Positions 55,227 through 64,000 of a DNA stretch of 64,000 bases are shown one piece after another. The translations under genes were made by a program, and so were the position numbers. The stretch is taken from NCBI GenBank assembly GCA_022606135.1, contig JABYQN010000010.1:1550001-1614000 (forward strand). The letters are read 5' to 3'. The notes under the pieces are model-generated. The model ran no database searches, was not told where the DNA came from, and saw nothing but the letters and a program-made list of their open reading frames with translations. This stretch comes from Fomes fomentarius. Taxonomy: Eukaryota; Basidiomycota; Agaricomycetes; Polyporales; Polyporaceae. How positions within the stretch are numbered: position 1 is the first letter of the stretch; every line of letters starts with the position of its first letter.

Positions 55227-57565
55227 ATGGCAGCTTCCCCTCTCGCTCCTCCAGCTGGCGAGCATACAATCAAGCATCCGGAAAGTTGGCATCCTATGGA
55301 CGTGGACTCCGCCCGTGACCACATGGGCCCAGACGGTGATCTCGACACAAATGGCGGGCCGCATCCCGTCGACGACCGCGCTGTCTCTGCTGGCGATGGC
55401 GCAGACTACCCCACAGGCAACTCGGTGGCGGGGAACGGCGTCGACGACAGTGTTCCTCCGCCACACTCTGACATTAGCCAGCGAGGCGAGAAGATTATCA
55501 AGGTGCTTAGTCGGTCTCTCTACTTTGTGTGGTGTTTGTAGTCTCCTCCCTCCTTATCCTCTCTCCTCTCCAATCGCTCTCCGTCTGTAGGCTCGCCCTT
55601 CGCCCTGCTCGCCTGCTTGTCCTCCCTGTCCTCCTCGTGCTGACACGTCATGCTGCATCGCACTCTCTCACTCGTGGCCGGAGCTTGCCATGTCCCGCTC
55701 GATTTTTTGAGGATACACAGGGCCTTGTGACATGGCAACCATCGTCCGCGATTGCGCTCGCAGTGTTCTTCCGCATGGCGCGGCACACGGCCTACTATTC
55801 CCCTGCAGCGCTCTGTAGTGCGATCTGGGATATCTGTGGGGCAGGCGCCCCTGTCCTCGCCTGAGCGGTGCTTCTCTCTTTGCTTTCACTCGTTTCTGTC
55901 TTTCTCTTGCTTGCTGGCATCTGGTTTCATGACGTGATGACTGACGGCCCTTCTGCTCTCATGTTGCTCCTATCTTGGGCACCTGCTCTCGCTTTGCTGG
56001 AACTGCAGCTGAACAAGGTCTACATTGGCGGCCTCCCGGAACACACTCGCAAGGAGGACCTCGAGAGTTGCTTTGGCAAAATTGGAAACATTGTCAACAT
56101 CGAGCTCAAGTGAGTATATGCTTCGTCCCGCAGCCCCAATGTCGCGTTAATCAAAGCGATGCATCGTGTGAACAGAGTGGGGTACGGCTTTGTGGTAAGT
56201 TCACGTAAATTCCACCTCCGCATAGTTCTGGCCTGACCTGCTGGCTTCTGACAGGAATTCGATACACGCGAAGCTGCAGAAGAGAGCGTCGCCAAGTACC
56301 ACGAGGGTTACTTCATGGGAAACAAGATACGTGTTGAAATCTCTCATGGAGGTGGACGAACTGCAAAGTATAGCGGCGACCCTGGAGCATGTTTCAAATG
56401 TGGCCAAATGGGTCACTGGGCTAGGTAAGTATTCCCGATCTTGCGCCGTCATAAATGGGTTCAGTCTGAACTTTGCCACAGGGAATGTCCGAACCATATG
56501 GCAAACGGGTATGTATTTTTACGGACGCGTCGTAACTCACGAATGTGCCACTAAGGCACTTGCTCGCTTGCTCAGACGCCGTCCGAGCCATCTTGGAAGT
56601 GACCCTCCTCTCATTGACCGTATTCAACCACCTAGGGACTACTTGCCTCCGCCCCGGGACTACCCATACCGAGGAGACTATGCGCGCTACCCTCCTGTCG
56701 GCGACCCTCGCTACTATGACTACCCTCCTCCGCCTCGTAGGGATGGTCCTCCTTATGGTAGACCTCTTTCCCCGCCGCCGAGGGACTTCCGTGAGTACCC
56801 TCCGCCTCCGCCGATCCGGTCTGCTAGGGACTACGACGACTTCAGAATGAGGGGTCCGCCGCCGCCTCCTCCTGCTCGCTTTGAATCTCGTGGCTACTAT
56901 CCTCCTGAGGGCGAGCCTGTTCCGCCCGCTGGCTACCCTCCTCGTGGCTATCCTCCCCCACCCAGGGACTACTACGAGCGTTACGACAGAGGCAGGACCG
57001 GACCTGCGCCTCCGCCTGACCGGTATGGCTCTTACCCGCCGCCTGCTGCTAGACCTAGGACCCCGCCCGGTGGCCCTCCTGCCCGTGGCGCAAGGGACGA
57101 CTTCGACAGGCCGCCTCCTCGGTATGTCTCCTCTCTAGCGCTGGTCTTGTCGTGCTCTGCTTCTGACGAGTTATCTTAGTGACTATCCTCCTGCTGATAC
57201 TCGCGCCCGAGGTGCTTCTCCCGCCCGCTACGACTATACTGCACCACCTCGTGCCGGTAGTGCCGAAGGAGCGCGTTACCGGTTCGTTTACTCCCTATCC
57301 TGATAGTTGAAATGGATCTGATGGTTGTTTTCGTAGTCGTCGCTCTCAGAGCCCACCTTCCCGCTCTGCTTCTGACGCTGCTTACAACCCTGCGCCGTAC
57401 AACGGACCCTCTGGCGGCGCTACCTATAATGGTAGCGGCACTGGCAGCTACACGAATGGTTACTCCGGCGGTGCTGCTCCGCCTGCTAGGTCTGGCACCA
57501 CCAGGGACTACCCTCCCCCTCGCGCTCGCGACCCTGAGCCGGCTGGCAGCTATAGGCGTTCCTAA
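55227..57565 (+). CDS. RRM plus CCHC zinc-knuckle RNA-binding protein with Pro/Tyr/Arg-rich tail
   Basis: Exons 55227-55502, 56009-56109, 56176-56194, 56255-56424, 56482-56508, 56576-57121, 57180-57281, 57337-57565; 1470 nt, 489 aa. An acidic N-terminus (1-92) leads to an RRM: RNP2 KVYIGGL (about 95) and RNP1 VGYGFVEF. A zinc knuckle CX2CX4HX4C (FKCGQMGHWARECPN) follows at about 178-191. The rest is a disordered tail of PPRDY/PPPPR repeats ending in RRRSQSPPSRSAS and SYRRS, with a few RS/SP sites. This is the layout of SRSF7- or RSZ-like SR proteins, so a role in splicing or export is likely. Its neighbour upstream is the SR-protein kinase. Intron 1 is 506 nt and contains a further consensus acceptor near 55591, so an alternative exon is possible. 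ATG 55227 has good context. Confidence 0.88.
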
Positions 57566-58106
57566 ACTGCTCGCCCCATCTCATCCAGTCCCCGAGTATA
57601 TACGTCCCATCGTACTCGAGAAGAGGCTTCTATGGTTCTGAAACAAGTGACGTCTTGAATGCTAGTAGAACGTGAACGAAATGTCTGTGTTGGTTTGGCT
57701 ATCTATGGGCAACTGGCGGGCGTGTTCAGGGTTCGGACCTGGTTAACGGGACCCCAGAGATGAAGCCTTAGCATTCTCCTTTTGCCCTGTCTCGGAATAT
57801 GTCTCTATCTTTGTTTTTCCAATTGTTCCACAACCTTCACACCAAACGTAAACCCCAATCTCTTGCTGTTCCTAGCTTCGCCTTGTTTTGCACAGTACAT
57901 ATTTCACAAAACCCATATCGCTACTACTGACTTTTGTTGTTGTGTCTGTGTACGTACATACTTGTGAACAATTTGTCGTCCCGACCCAAAACTTTGTGAG
58001 CGCATAATCACAGTGCGAATACTGGCATGAGGCACGGTGAGATCATGATGTGGCAAGAACGGAACAATGATTATTGCACGCTCTACGAATACGCAATATC
58101 ACTCTA
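57566..58106. other. convergent 3' intergenic, 541 bp
   Basis: Between the stops of the RRM gene (plus) and the Rieske gene (minus). Pyrimidine- and T-rich near 57780-57960, consistent with a 3' UTR. No gene is seen. Confidence 0.5.
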
Positions 58107-59222
58107 TCAACCAATTACCATCTTGCCCTCTGCCTCGTTGATATCGTACTGCGGAACTTCTAGGTTGAGCTAGAAAAAGAGATGGTGAGAAAGGTGCTAG
58201 GAGGATGATAGAAACTATGCACTTACAGGAGCGGGGCCCTTGCGAATACGGCCAGCTAGGCGACACAAGTCAGGACCACAATAGGGGGCGGTTCAGTCAA
58301 TCTGGACGACTCACAAATATCATAGTGGGAACCATGGCACGGGCAGAACCAGCCTCCATAGTCACCAGCCTCGCCGATGGGGACACAACCAAGGTGGGTG
58401 CAAACACCCAACATGACGAGCCACTCGGGCTGCTTCGTGCGCGCCTCGTCGCTCTCGGGGTCGCGGAGCGACTTCCAGTCGGTGCTGCGCGCCTCCTCAA
58501 TTTCGTCGGGGGTGCGATGACGGATGAAGACGGGCTTGCCGCGCCACTTGATGATCGCGTTCTTGCCCTCGGGGATGGCAGACAGGTCGAGCTCGACCTT
58601 GGCCATGGCGAGGACGTCGGCAGAGGCGGACATGGTCGCGAGAAACTCGGTCACCGTCGACTTGGCCGCGGACGCAGAGAGCAGGCCGAGAGAGCCGATC
58701 ATGAGGTAGGCAAGCCCGCGGTTTGTCGAGTCGTCCTTGGCCTGGTACTTGGAGAAGTCGGGCACTTGGGGCGCGTCCCGGGCGACCGCGGACGTGTGCA
58801 TCAGGCTCTTCTGGTGGATACCTGTCACGGGGGCTATATTGCGCGAAAGTGCGTGAGCATGGGTGCGTCTTGCCAGGCCGGTGGAGAACGACGGGTTTGC
58901 GCCTGCAGGAACCGACACAGCGGCCGACGTCCGGGTGTGCAGACCTCCCTCCTGCAGGCTACCGGAATACGCAAACCATGTACTCACCACTTGTAAACGA
59001 CTTCGACACAAGGCCTGCAGAGGTCCGGGAGACACCCCATGCCCAGCTCGCGGGCGCGTCAGAACGGGGGCCAACAGCGCCATGTCCATGGTCGTGCCCG
59101 TGACCGGCGGGCTGGCGAGCGGCGAGGTTTATGAGGGGCGCGGCAGGGACGCCAGAAGAGAGTGTGCGGACGGTCGTGGGGATGGTCGTTGCGGCCTTTT
59201 TGAAGGAATGCACGGCGGCCAT
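58107..59222 (-). CDS. RIP1: Rieske iron-sulfur subunit of the cytochrome bc1 complex
   Basis: Carries electrons from ubiquinol to cytochrome c1 in complex III of the mitochondrial inner membrane. Exons 59222-58988, 58902-58315, 58255-58227, 58169-58107; 915 nt, 304 aa. The start gives a presequence rich in Ser, Thr, Arg and Lys without acids (MAAVHSFKKAATTIPTTVRT). Then MHTSAVARDAPQVPDFSKY, the membrane helix YLMIGSLGLLSASAAKS, and the cluster motifs CTHLGC and CPCHGSHYD. The second-last exon is only 29 nt. The 5' part is the least certain: residues around GHGHDHGHG could be an 87-nt intron with a weak GTCACG donor, which would shorten the presequence. The donor at 58987 and acceptor at 58903 keep phase. 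The mature part is certain. Confidence 0.92.
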
Positions 59223-60006
59223 GGCGGTGAGGAAAGGTAGTGAGCTCGCTGTCGGAAGTGACGAGCTCAACGAAAGCGAATGCGGAGTTTTGATTCAGAC
59301 GCCCGACGTCCCGTCCCGTTCTTTCCCGCTGGCGCTTGTCGAATCCGGAAGCAGTGATTGGCCGACCGCGGCTAGACTGGACGGTCTCGTTGATTCTGGC
59401 TCTCCTTCAAGGTTATTTGGGACTTGCTAGCCAGTACTTGAGTGCTTACTATCAGTACTGAAGAGACTTTCAGCTGGAAGCACATGGGCTAGAAGAGCAT
59501 GCGATTTCTGGGACTATGACTACTAGTGACTAAGGAATTATCCGACTAGTCACTCAAAGATACGCAAATTATTCGGCCAGGACTCCGAGAGGCGAAGCAA
59601 CATATTCCCGTTGACCCGCGCAACAAGACATTGCACTGATGAGCGGTGGCGTATGGTACAGATACATATAGACGACGAGGGCGTGCGAGAGGCATAGAGG
59701 GACGTCGGAGGCCAGTAGCGGTGTATGCATACATCGCACAAATCTGCTGAGAGGTGAGGCGGCAAGGATGGCGTGGCATGGCAAGATGAGTGGAGTGGGG
59801 AAACACAGCAATATCGACAACAACAATGTCCGAAGGCCCAAAGTGTGAATGGACCGCCGCAACGTGAACGGTGGGGGTGCAAAAAATTACATGGAGGTAA
59901 AGGCAGGATGAGGCACGCGAGGAGAGAGGATAGTGACGACGAATTATGTACAGAATGTACAGAGGTGAAACGCGGGAAGGTAGGGAGAGCAATACCATCA
60001 GGTCAT
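59223..60006. other. intergenic, 784 bp
   Basis: Rieske upstream region and 3' region of the exonuclease gene (both minus). Overlapping open frames at 59546-60142 (minus) show no conserved domain. Nothing else is supported. Confidence 0.45.
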
Positions 60007-61365
60007 TCAGCCACTGGGTGCGACTGCGATAGGAGCAAAACCTCGGCCGCGTCCTCGACCGCGACCAGCCTGTGGGTGCATCCCGCTTGCGCTGGGAGGA
60101 CCTCCGCGGAAAGGCCTCGGGCGCACAGGTTGGGGTTGCCACATGTGCTGCGCGCGTGGAACGCGAGGAAGACGGGGGAAGCCATCCATGTCGACCGAGA
60201 ACCCCGGAGCAGGACGGACATCACTCACTCGGGGACCGTTGTTGTGTGATCGAGGAGTTGGCGCGAATCCGGGAACCGGGCTTGGCGAAGGAGAAGGAGA
60301 ATGCTCCTTCAGCCCTGGGACGAAATCGGACGCCGTTGGGGATAACGGTCGTTGAGGGCGTGTGCGGTTGTGTCTGAAGCGCCCACGGACAGCCCTGTTG
60401 TGATTCTCGTGCCCCGCGCCCTGTTCGACCTCAGGTCTGGGAGGTCGTGGTGGGGGAGGGGGCCCGGGATCATAGTACGGGTTATATGGATGCCAAACAA
60501 TGCCTGTTGATGGCTGGTAGAGATGGCCTGAGATTGTGTCGAAGGAATACCAGACCCTGTGTGGTACAGGAGACATTGTTGCCGCCATCGCCACCAGTCT
60601 CTTGTACAGCACCAGTCCAGCATGGCAATCATTGGCAGCATCTGAGGAACTGATAGTTAGCGCCTAGGGACGTTGGGATGTGTATAGTACGTACACTCTT
60701 GCTGCCGGAGATCCAGAGGTCGCTCCCAGTTGCTAGTCTGGACCTTGCCCTTCTGGAGGGTCAATTCTTCGTACGTCTCGCACAGTCGTGAGAGACCGAT
60801 TGGGTTGGAATACTTGCCCTTCCAACGCTCATTGTCCACCGTACGAGCGAGGAGGGAGAGATCGACACAGTTACGGGTATCAACGCCATGGTCGAAGAAT
60901 AATTTCTTACAATCGTCTTTGAATGGAAAGGAAAACGTTGAAGCGATAGTAGGTTGAGTGTATAATGGAATGACTCACTCTGAATCCCACACCCGCCTTG
61001 ATCACAGTGGGATCGAGCAGTAAGTCCCTCAACTTCTCCGGGAATCCTGTCCTTCCTCATGAGAAGAGCCCAGGAGCAAGATCGTGTGACTTACGAGGCA
61101 TGTAAGTGAGATGAATGAGTAGGATAGTTTCGTCGCTAGCAAGTTGAACAAGGGCTACGGGGTTCTCAGGACTGCCTTTGACAAAGTTGGGCCTCCACTC
61201 CAGGTCGAAGCCGAGGACCTTGGAGTTGAGGGTTGATAGCGCGACATTCGCCGTGTCGACGTTCTGTATGTAGGTGCAGGGGATGCCAGGGGACTTGTTA
61301 GCATAGGAGTAGATGTCGTAAACGCGGGGGGTCTTGGGGCTTCGCATGGTCATTAGGGACGTCAT
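60007..61365 (-). CDS. DEDDy 3'-5' exonuclease-domain protein (WRN/RNase D-like)
   Basis: Exons 61365-61095, 61046-60975, 60916-60695, 60641-60007; 1200 nt, 399 aa. Exonuclease domain about 20-215: FDLEW (Asp and Glu of motif I), CVDLS (motif II Asp), and YAANDCHAGLVLY (motif III Tyr and Asp), the DEDDy set that holds two metal ions. The tail (about 240-399) is Pro/Arg/Gly-rich and disordered, ending in a GRGRGRGRG stretch that suggests RNA binding. The domain alone resembles the exonuclease module of Werner helicase; no helicase is attached. The donor of exon 2 is uncertain: GTGAGT at 60977 gives the wrong phase, so GTCATT at 60974 is used. An alternative N-terminus MASPPTSTSSDDVP (ATG 61396) is out of frame by one base at a C6 run. 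Confidence 0.85.
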
Positions 61366-61835
61366 CCGAGGAAGTCGAGGTGGGCGGCGAGGCCATGTCT
61401 GAGGATGAGTTTGCTTGGAGGAGGGCAAATACGAGGGTATATGTTGGTTTATGGGTCAGACATGCGGGTGGAGAAACGGATGGTATCAAGTGCGGGCGTA
61501 ACAGATGTGATGGCAGATGCGGATGGTGGTCGTATGGGTCGGAAGAGGGGGCGGATAGATGAGACGAGGCGAACGGGGAGCAGATAAGAAGGACGAAGAG
61601 CGGGGAGGAGTGGTGCTCAGGGCCTGTGCCAGGCTGCTACAGAACGGGATCGCCTCTTCCAGATTCCACTTCTTCTCTATGGGCGCCAAACCTAAAACCA
61701 GTCCCTCACGTGTCCGCGAACTGCCACCTGCTTAGGTAAGCTGCACGCGACGCGTCATCTGCACTGAGGTCATCTTGATCGTCTCGTAGGACGCGTCTTC
61801 GCCATCCACTGCTTCGACCACAACGTCCATCCGTC
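61366..61835. promoter_or_regulatory. 470-bp bidirectional upstream region of exonuclease and NPL4 genes
   Basis: Lies between divergent start codons. No TATA box is evident; ACGCGTC occurs at 61749-61755 and GACGCGTC at 61790-61797 near the NPL4 start, both containing MluI-box cores. Function is inferred only from position. Confidence 0.4.
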
Positions 61836-64000
61836 ATGGTGTGCATTGCCAGTTGCTCTTTGCTGAAACCTGTTGACCATGATTGTTGCTAGCTCATCCG
61901 GATACGATCGAGAGACGGCAATTTCCGCTTCGAGTTCCAGCCAACAGCCGATATCTCGGAGCTCGTCGCAAAGGTGGGACAATCTTCTGAAAGGCATTTA
62001 CGCACATATCTAATGTTCAATAGATACTCGAAACAGCGCCAGAAGCTGACCCGCACACAGTCACGATCTCCAATCAACCGCGCGGGAATGAAGTGCCAGT
62101 GACCACCTTGAGTGGACGGGACCTGCAGTCACTTGGGTTCAAGTGCGTTCTCATGTTATTTCTAGCTTGTCTCTCCTCCAATAACCCGCGATGCGCTTAG
62201 ACACGGAGAACTGCTCTTTGTGGGCTACCAAACAAGTTCCGCTCCTGAGCCACCGCCTGTTACCGTAAGCACCACTTCCGCAGCGCAACCCAGGCAAGAA
62301 GCTCCTCGCCCTTGGGACTCTGTGGAGGAGGACGAAGTCGACCGATACTGGCGCACACAAGATGGCAAGATTCCTCGTGATCGTGATTCTCGCTTCTGCA
62401 AGCATGGCGTGAACGCCATGTGCGATTATTGCATGCCCCTCGAGCCGTACGATGCTCAGTACCACACGAAGAACAACATCAAGCATCTCTCATATCATGC
62501 CTACCTCCGGAAACTCACTCCTAAGGCATCCTCCTCCGCGTCTGTGACCTCCATTTTACCACCGCTAAACCCCCTTTCGTACAAAGTGAAAGATCCATGT
62601 CCGACCGGTGGCCACCCGCCATGGCCTACCGGTATATGTACTGCTTGCCAACCGTCCGCTATCACATTGCAGAGCCAGCAGTTCCGGATGGTTGATCATC
62701 TTGAGATTGCATCGCAGGACATCATCGAACGGTTTTTGCAGGCATGGCGCGCAACAGGCGCACAGCGTTTCGGTTGGCTTATTGGACACTACGAGCCATA
62801 CCCTGACGTGCCGTTGGGTGTGAAGGCTGTTGTAGAGGCGATCCACGAACCTCCACAGCAAGGTGAGATTGACGGTCTGGAGCTCGGTCTACCATGGGAG
62901 GACGAAGCACGGATCCGAGCACTTGCGGCGAAGGCGACGATTCCCCTTCAGATTGTTGGGTATATCTTCACGGACCTCGAGCCAAGCGAAGACGATAGGA
63001 CCAAAGTCAGATACAAGCGGCATCCTCAGTCGTTCTATCTGTCCTCGCTAGAGGTCATATTCGCAGCGACTGTACAGAACGCGAATGCAACACCGAGCAA
63101 AGCGTCGTTCACGGGTAAATTTGGGTCGCGCATGGTCACCGCTGTCCTCACGGGTACCGAGGAAGGCGGCGTCGATATTGCTGCCTACCAGGTCTCCGAG
63201 CAGGCGTGTGCCATGGTTGATGCAGACATGATCGAAGCGAGCGTCGATCCAGGTATCGTGCGTGTCAAGGAGGAAGACCGGGGACAGGATTCAGCGCGTT
63301 ACATTCCGGACGTCTTCTTCCGATACAAGAATGAGTACGGCTTGGATGTGCAGAAAAATGCTAAGCCGTGCTTTCCGGTCGAGTATCTGCTGGTCAACGT
63401 GAGTCGCATCTCATTGTCGTTCCATGACATTCATCTCACGTGTGGCTTTATACCATCATAGGTGTCGCACGGTTTTCCTCAGGCGCCCTCGCCGCTATTC
63501 CGCTCCGTCAACTACAGAATCGAGAACCGTCCCGGACTGGAAGACCAGACGATACAGAACGTGCTCAGCAGGTTTGCGGAGCTTGAGGCCTATGACGTGC
63601 ATGAAAGTGCTGTAGGAGGCGCCCGGCAGAAACGTCAAGCACTCGCACGGTTCCTCAGTGACTGGCACTTGATTGCGTTTCTGGGTACCACAGGCCTTAT
63701 ATCACCTGTGAGTAACCTCGCTCACTGCTGCGCACCGTGTGGTTAATCGTCACATGGCCGCTTTCTATACAGAGCGATATACTAGTGTTCCTTCGAACAG
63801 CGACAGCGTTCAATGTGGATGATGATACGGTGCTCGACGACCTTGTGCGTACAGATGGCTGGCTCACGCTCATGACGTTCGCCCGCGAGTCTGCACGTAA
63901 GTATTCCTGCGTGTATTTGTTCTGCTATGGTCTCAAATGCACCTCTCCTAGCGAAACGACCGTCAAACTCGCAGCTTCCCTCCGAAAGTTTACATGTGCC
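61836..64000 (+). CDS. NPL4: NPL4 (Cdc48/p97 cofactor), 5' part, runs off the window
   Basis: Works with Ufd1 and the Cdc48 ATPase to unfold ubiquitinated proteins, as in ER-associated degradation. Exons 61836-61838, 61893-61973, 62024-62142, 62201-63398, 63462-63707, 63773-63896, 63952-64000 and beyond. Order: ubiquitin-like domain 1-78 (LIRIRSRDGNFRFEFQPT), zinc-finger region (RFCKHGVNAMCDYCMPLEPY with CX4C; later CPTGGHPPWPTGICTACQP), then the MPN-like domain (QRFGWLIGHYEPYPDVPLGV) and the C-terminal helical part (DILVFLRTATAF). The first coding exon is just ATG: the reading frame just before CTCATCCGG is closed by TAG, and ATG followed by GTGTGC at 61836 is the best way to start, with a 54-nt intron. 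The stop lies outside the window. Confidence 0.93.

Noticed and set aside
58988..59089. Start of the Rieske protein at the ATG at 59089 (MDMALLAPVLTRPRAGH)
   Set aside because: It lacks a convincing presequence and reads through a consensus GTGAGT donor; the start at 59222 gives a presequence and phase-matched splicing.

Overview
The window is nuclear DNA from a filamentous basidiomycete, most likely an Agaricomycete. Evidence: GC-rich coding DNA; densely packed genes on both strands; nearly every gene cut by many short introns (mostly 48-70 nt, GT..AG with YAG acceptors and CTNAN-like branch sites); and a typical fungal gene set (tricalbin, OPT transporter, RTA1-like protein, Spc7/KNL1, F-BAR RhoGAP, ALG10, NPL4). 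There are no bacterial operons, rRNA, tRNA, CRISPR arrays or intact transposons that I can see. I rebuilt the gene models by hand from reading frame, splice sites and protein-family conservation. In every model the summed exon lengths are a multiple of three, except two genes that each lack one G in a G5 run.

Layout: 1-397 (-) 5' part of a HAD-like phosphatase; 945-1662 (-) beta-carbonic anhydrase; 3339-8857 (+) tricalbin-like ER-plasma membrane tether; 9514-12323 (-) OPT oligopeptide transporter; 13335-14622 (+) TauD-type dioxygenase; 14704-15695 (-) MTQ2 eRF1 methyltransferase; 15836-17698 (+) ALG10 glucosyltransferase; 17996-20170 (+) Ser/Pro-rich coiled-coil protein of unknown role; 20433-25269 (-) kinetochore Spc7/KNL1; 25556-29027 (+) kinesin-6; 29241-30532 (-) SGT2 co-chaperone; 30717-32350 (+) PRP19; 33156-34842 (+) RTA1-like membrane protein; 35379-37078 (+) Nudix hydrolase with a C-terminal membrane segment; 37874-41195 (+) PIF1 helicase with an N-terminal RNase H1-type hybrid-binding domain; 41728-44996 (-) F-BAR/RhoGAP; 45555-47610 (-) STE20-like kinase; 50225-53131 (+) SR-protein kinase; 55227-57565 (+) RRM/zinc-knuckle RNA-binding protein; 58107-59222 (-) Rieske iron-sulfur protein; 60007-61365 (-) DEDDy 3'-5' exonuclease; 61836-64000 (+) NPL4, cut by the window end.

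Most genes are housekeeping: division (Spc7, kinesin-6, RhoGAP, kinases), splicing (PRP19, SRPK, RRM protein), protein quality control (SGT2, NPL4), translation termination (MTQ2), N-glycosylation (ALG10) and respiration (Rieske). Five neighbouring pairs are divergent and share a promoter: OPT/TauD, MTQ2/ALG10, Spc7/kinesin-6, SGT2/PRP19 and exonuclease/NPL4. The Spc7/kinesin-6 promoter carries a consensus MluI cell-cycle box, and the OPT/TauD promoter carries two GATAAG sites. Two larger gene-poor stretches (47.6-50.2 kb and 53.1-55.2 kb) look non-coding. The first holds a strong G-quadruplex motif and two inverted repeats.

Items most worth a second look are the hybrid-binding-domain/PIF1 fusion with a 12-nt exon, a GC-AG intron in ALG10, an NPL4 start codon isolated on its own coding exon, and G5-run frameshifts in PRP19 and the STE20-like kinase.
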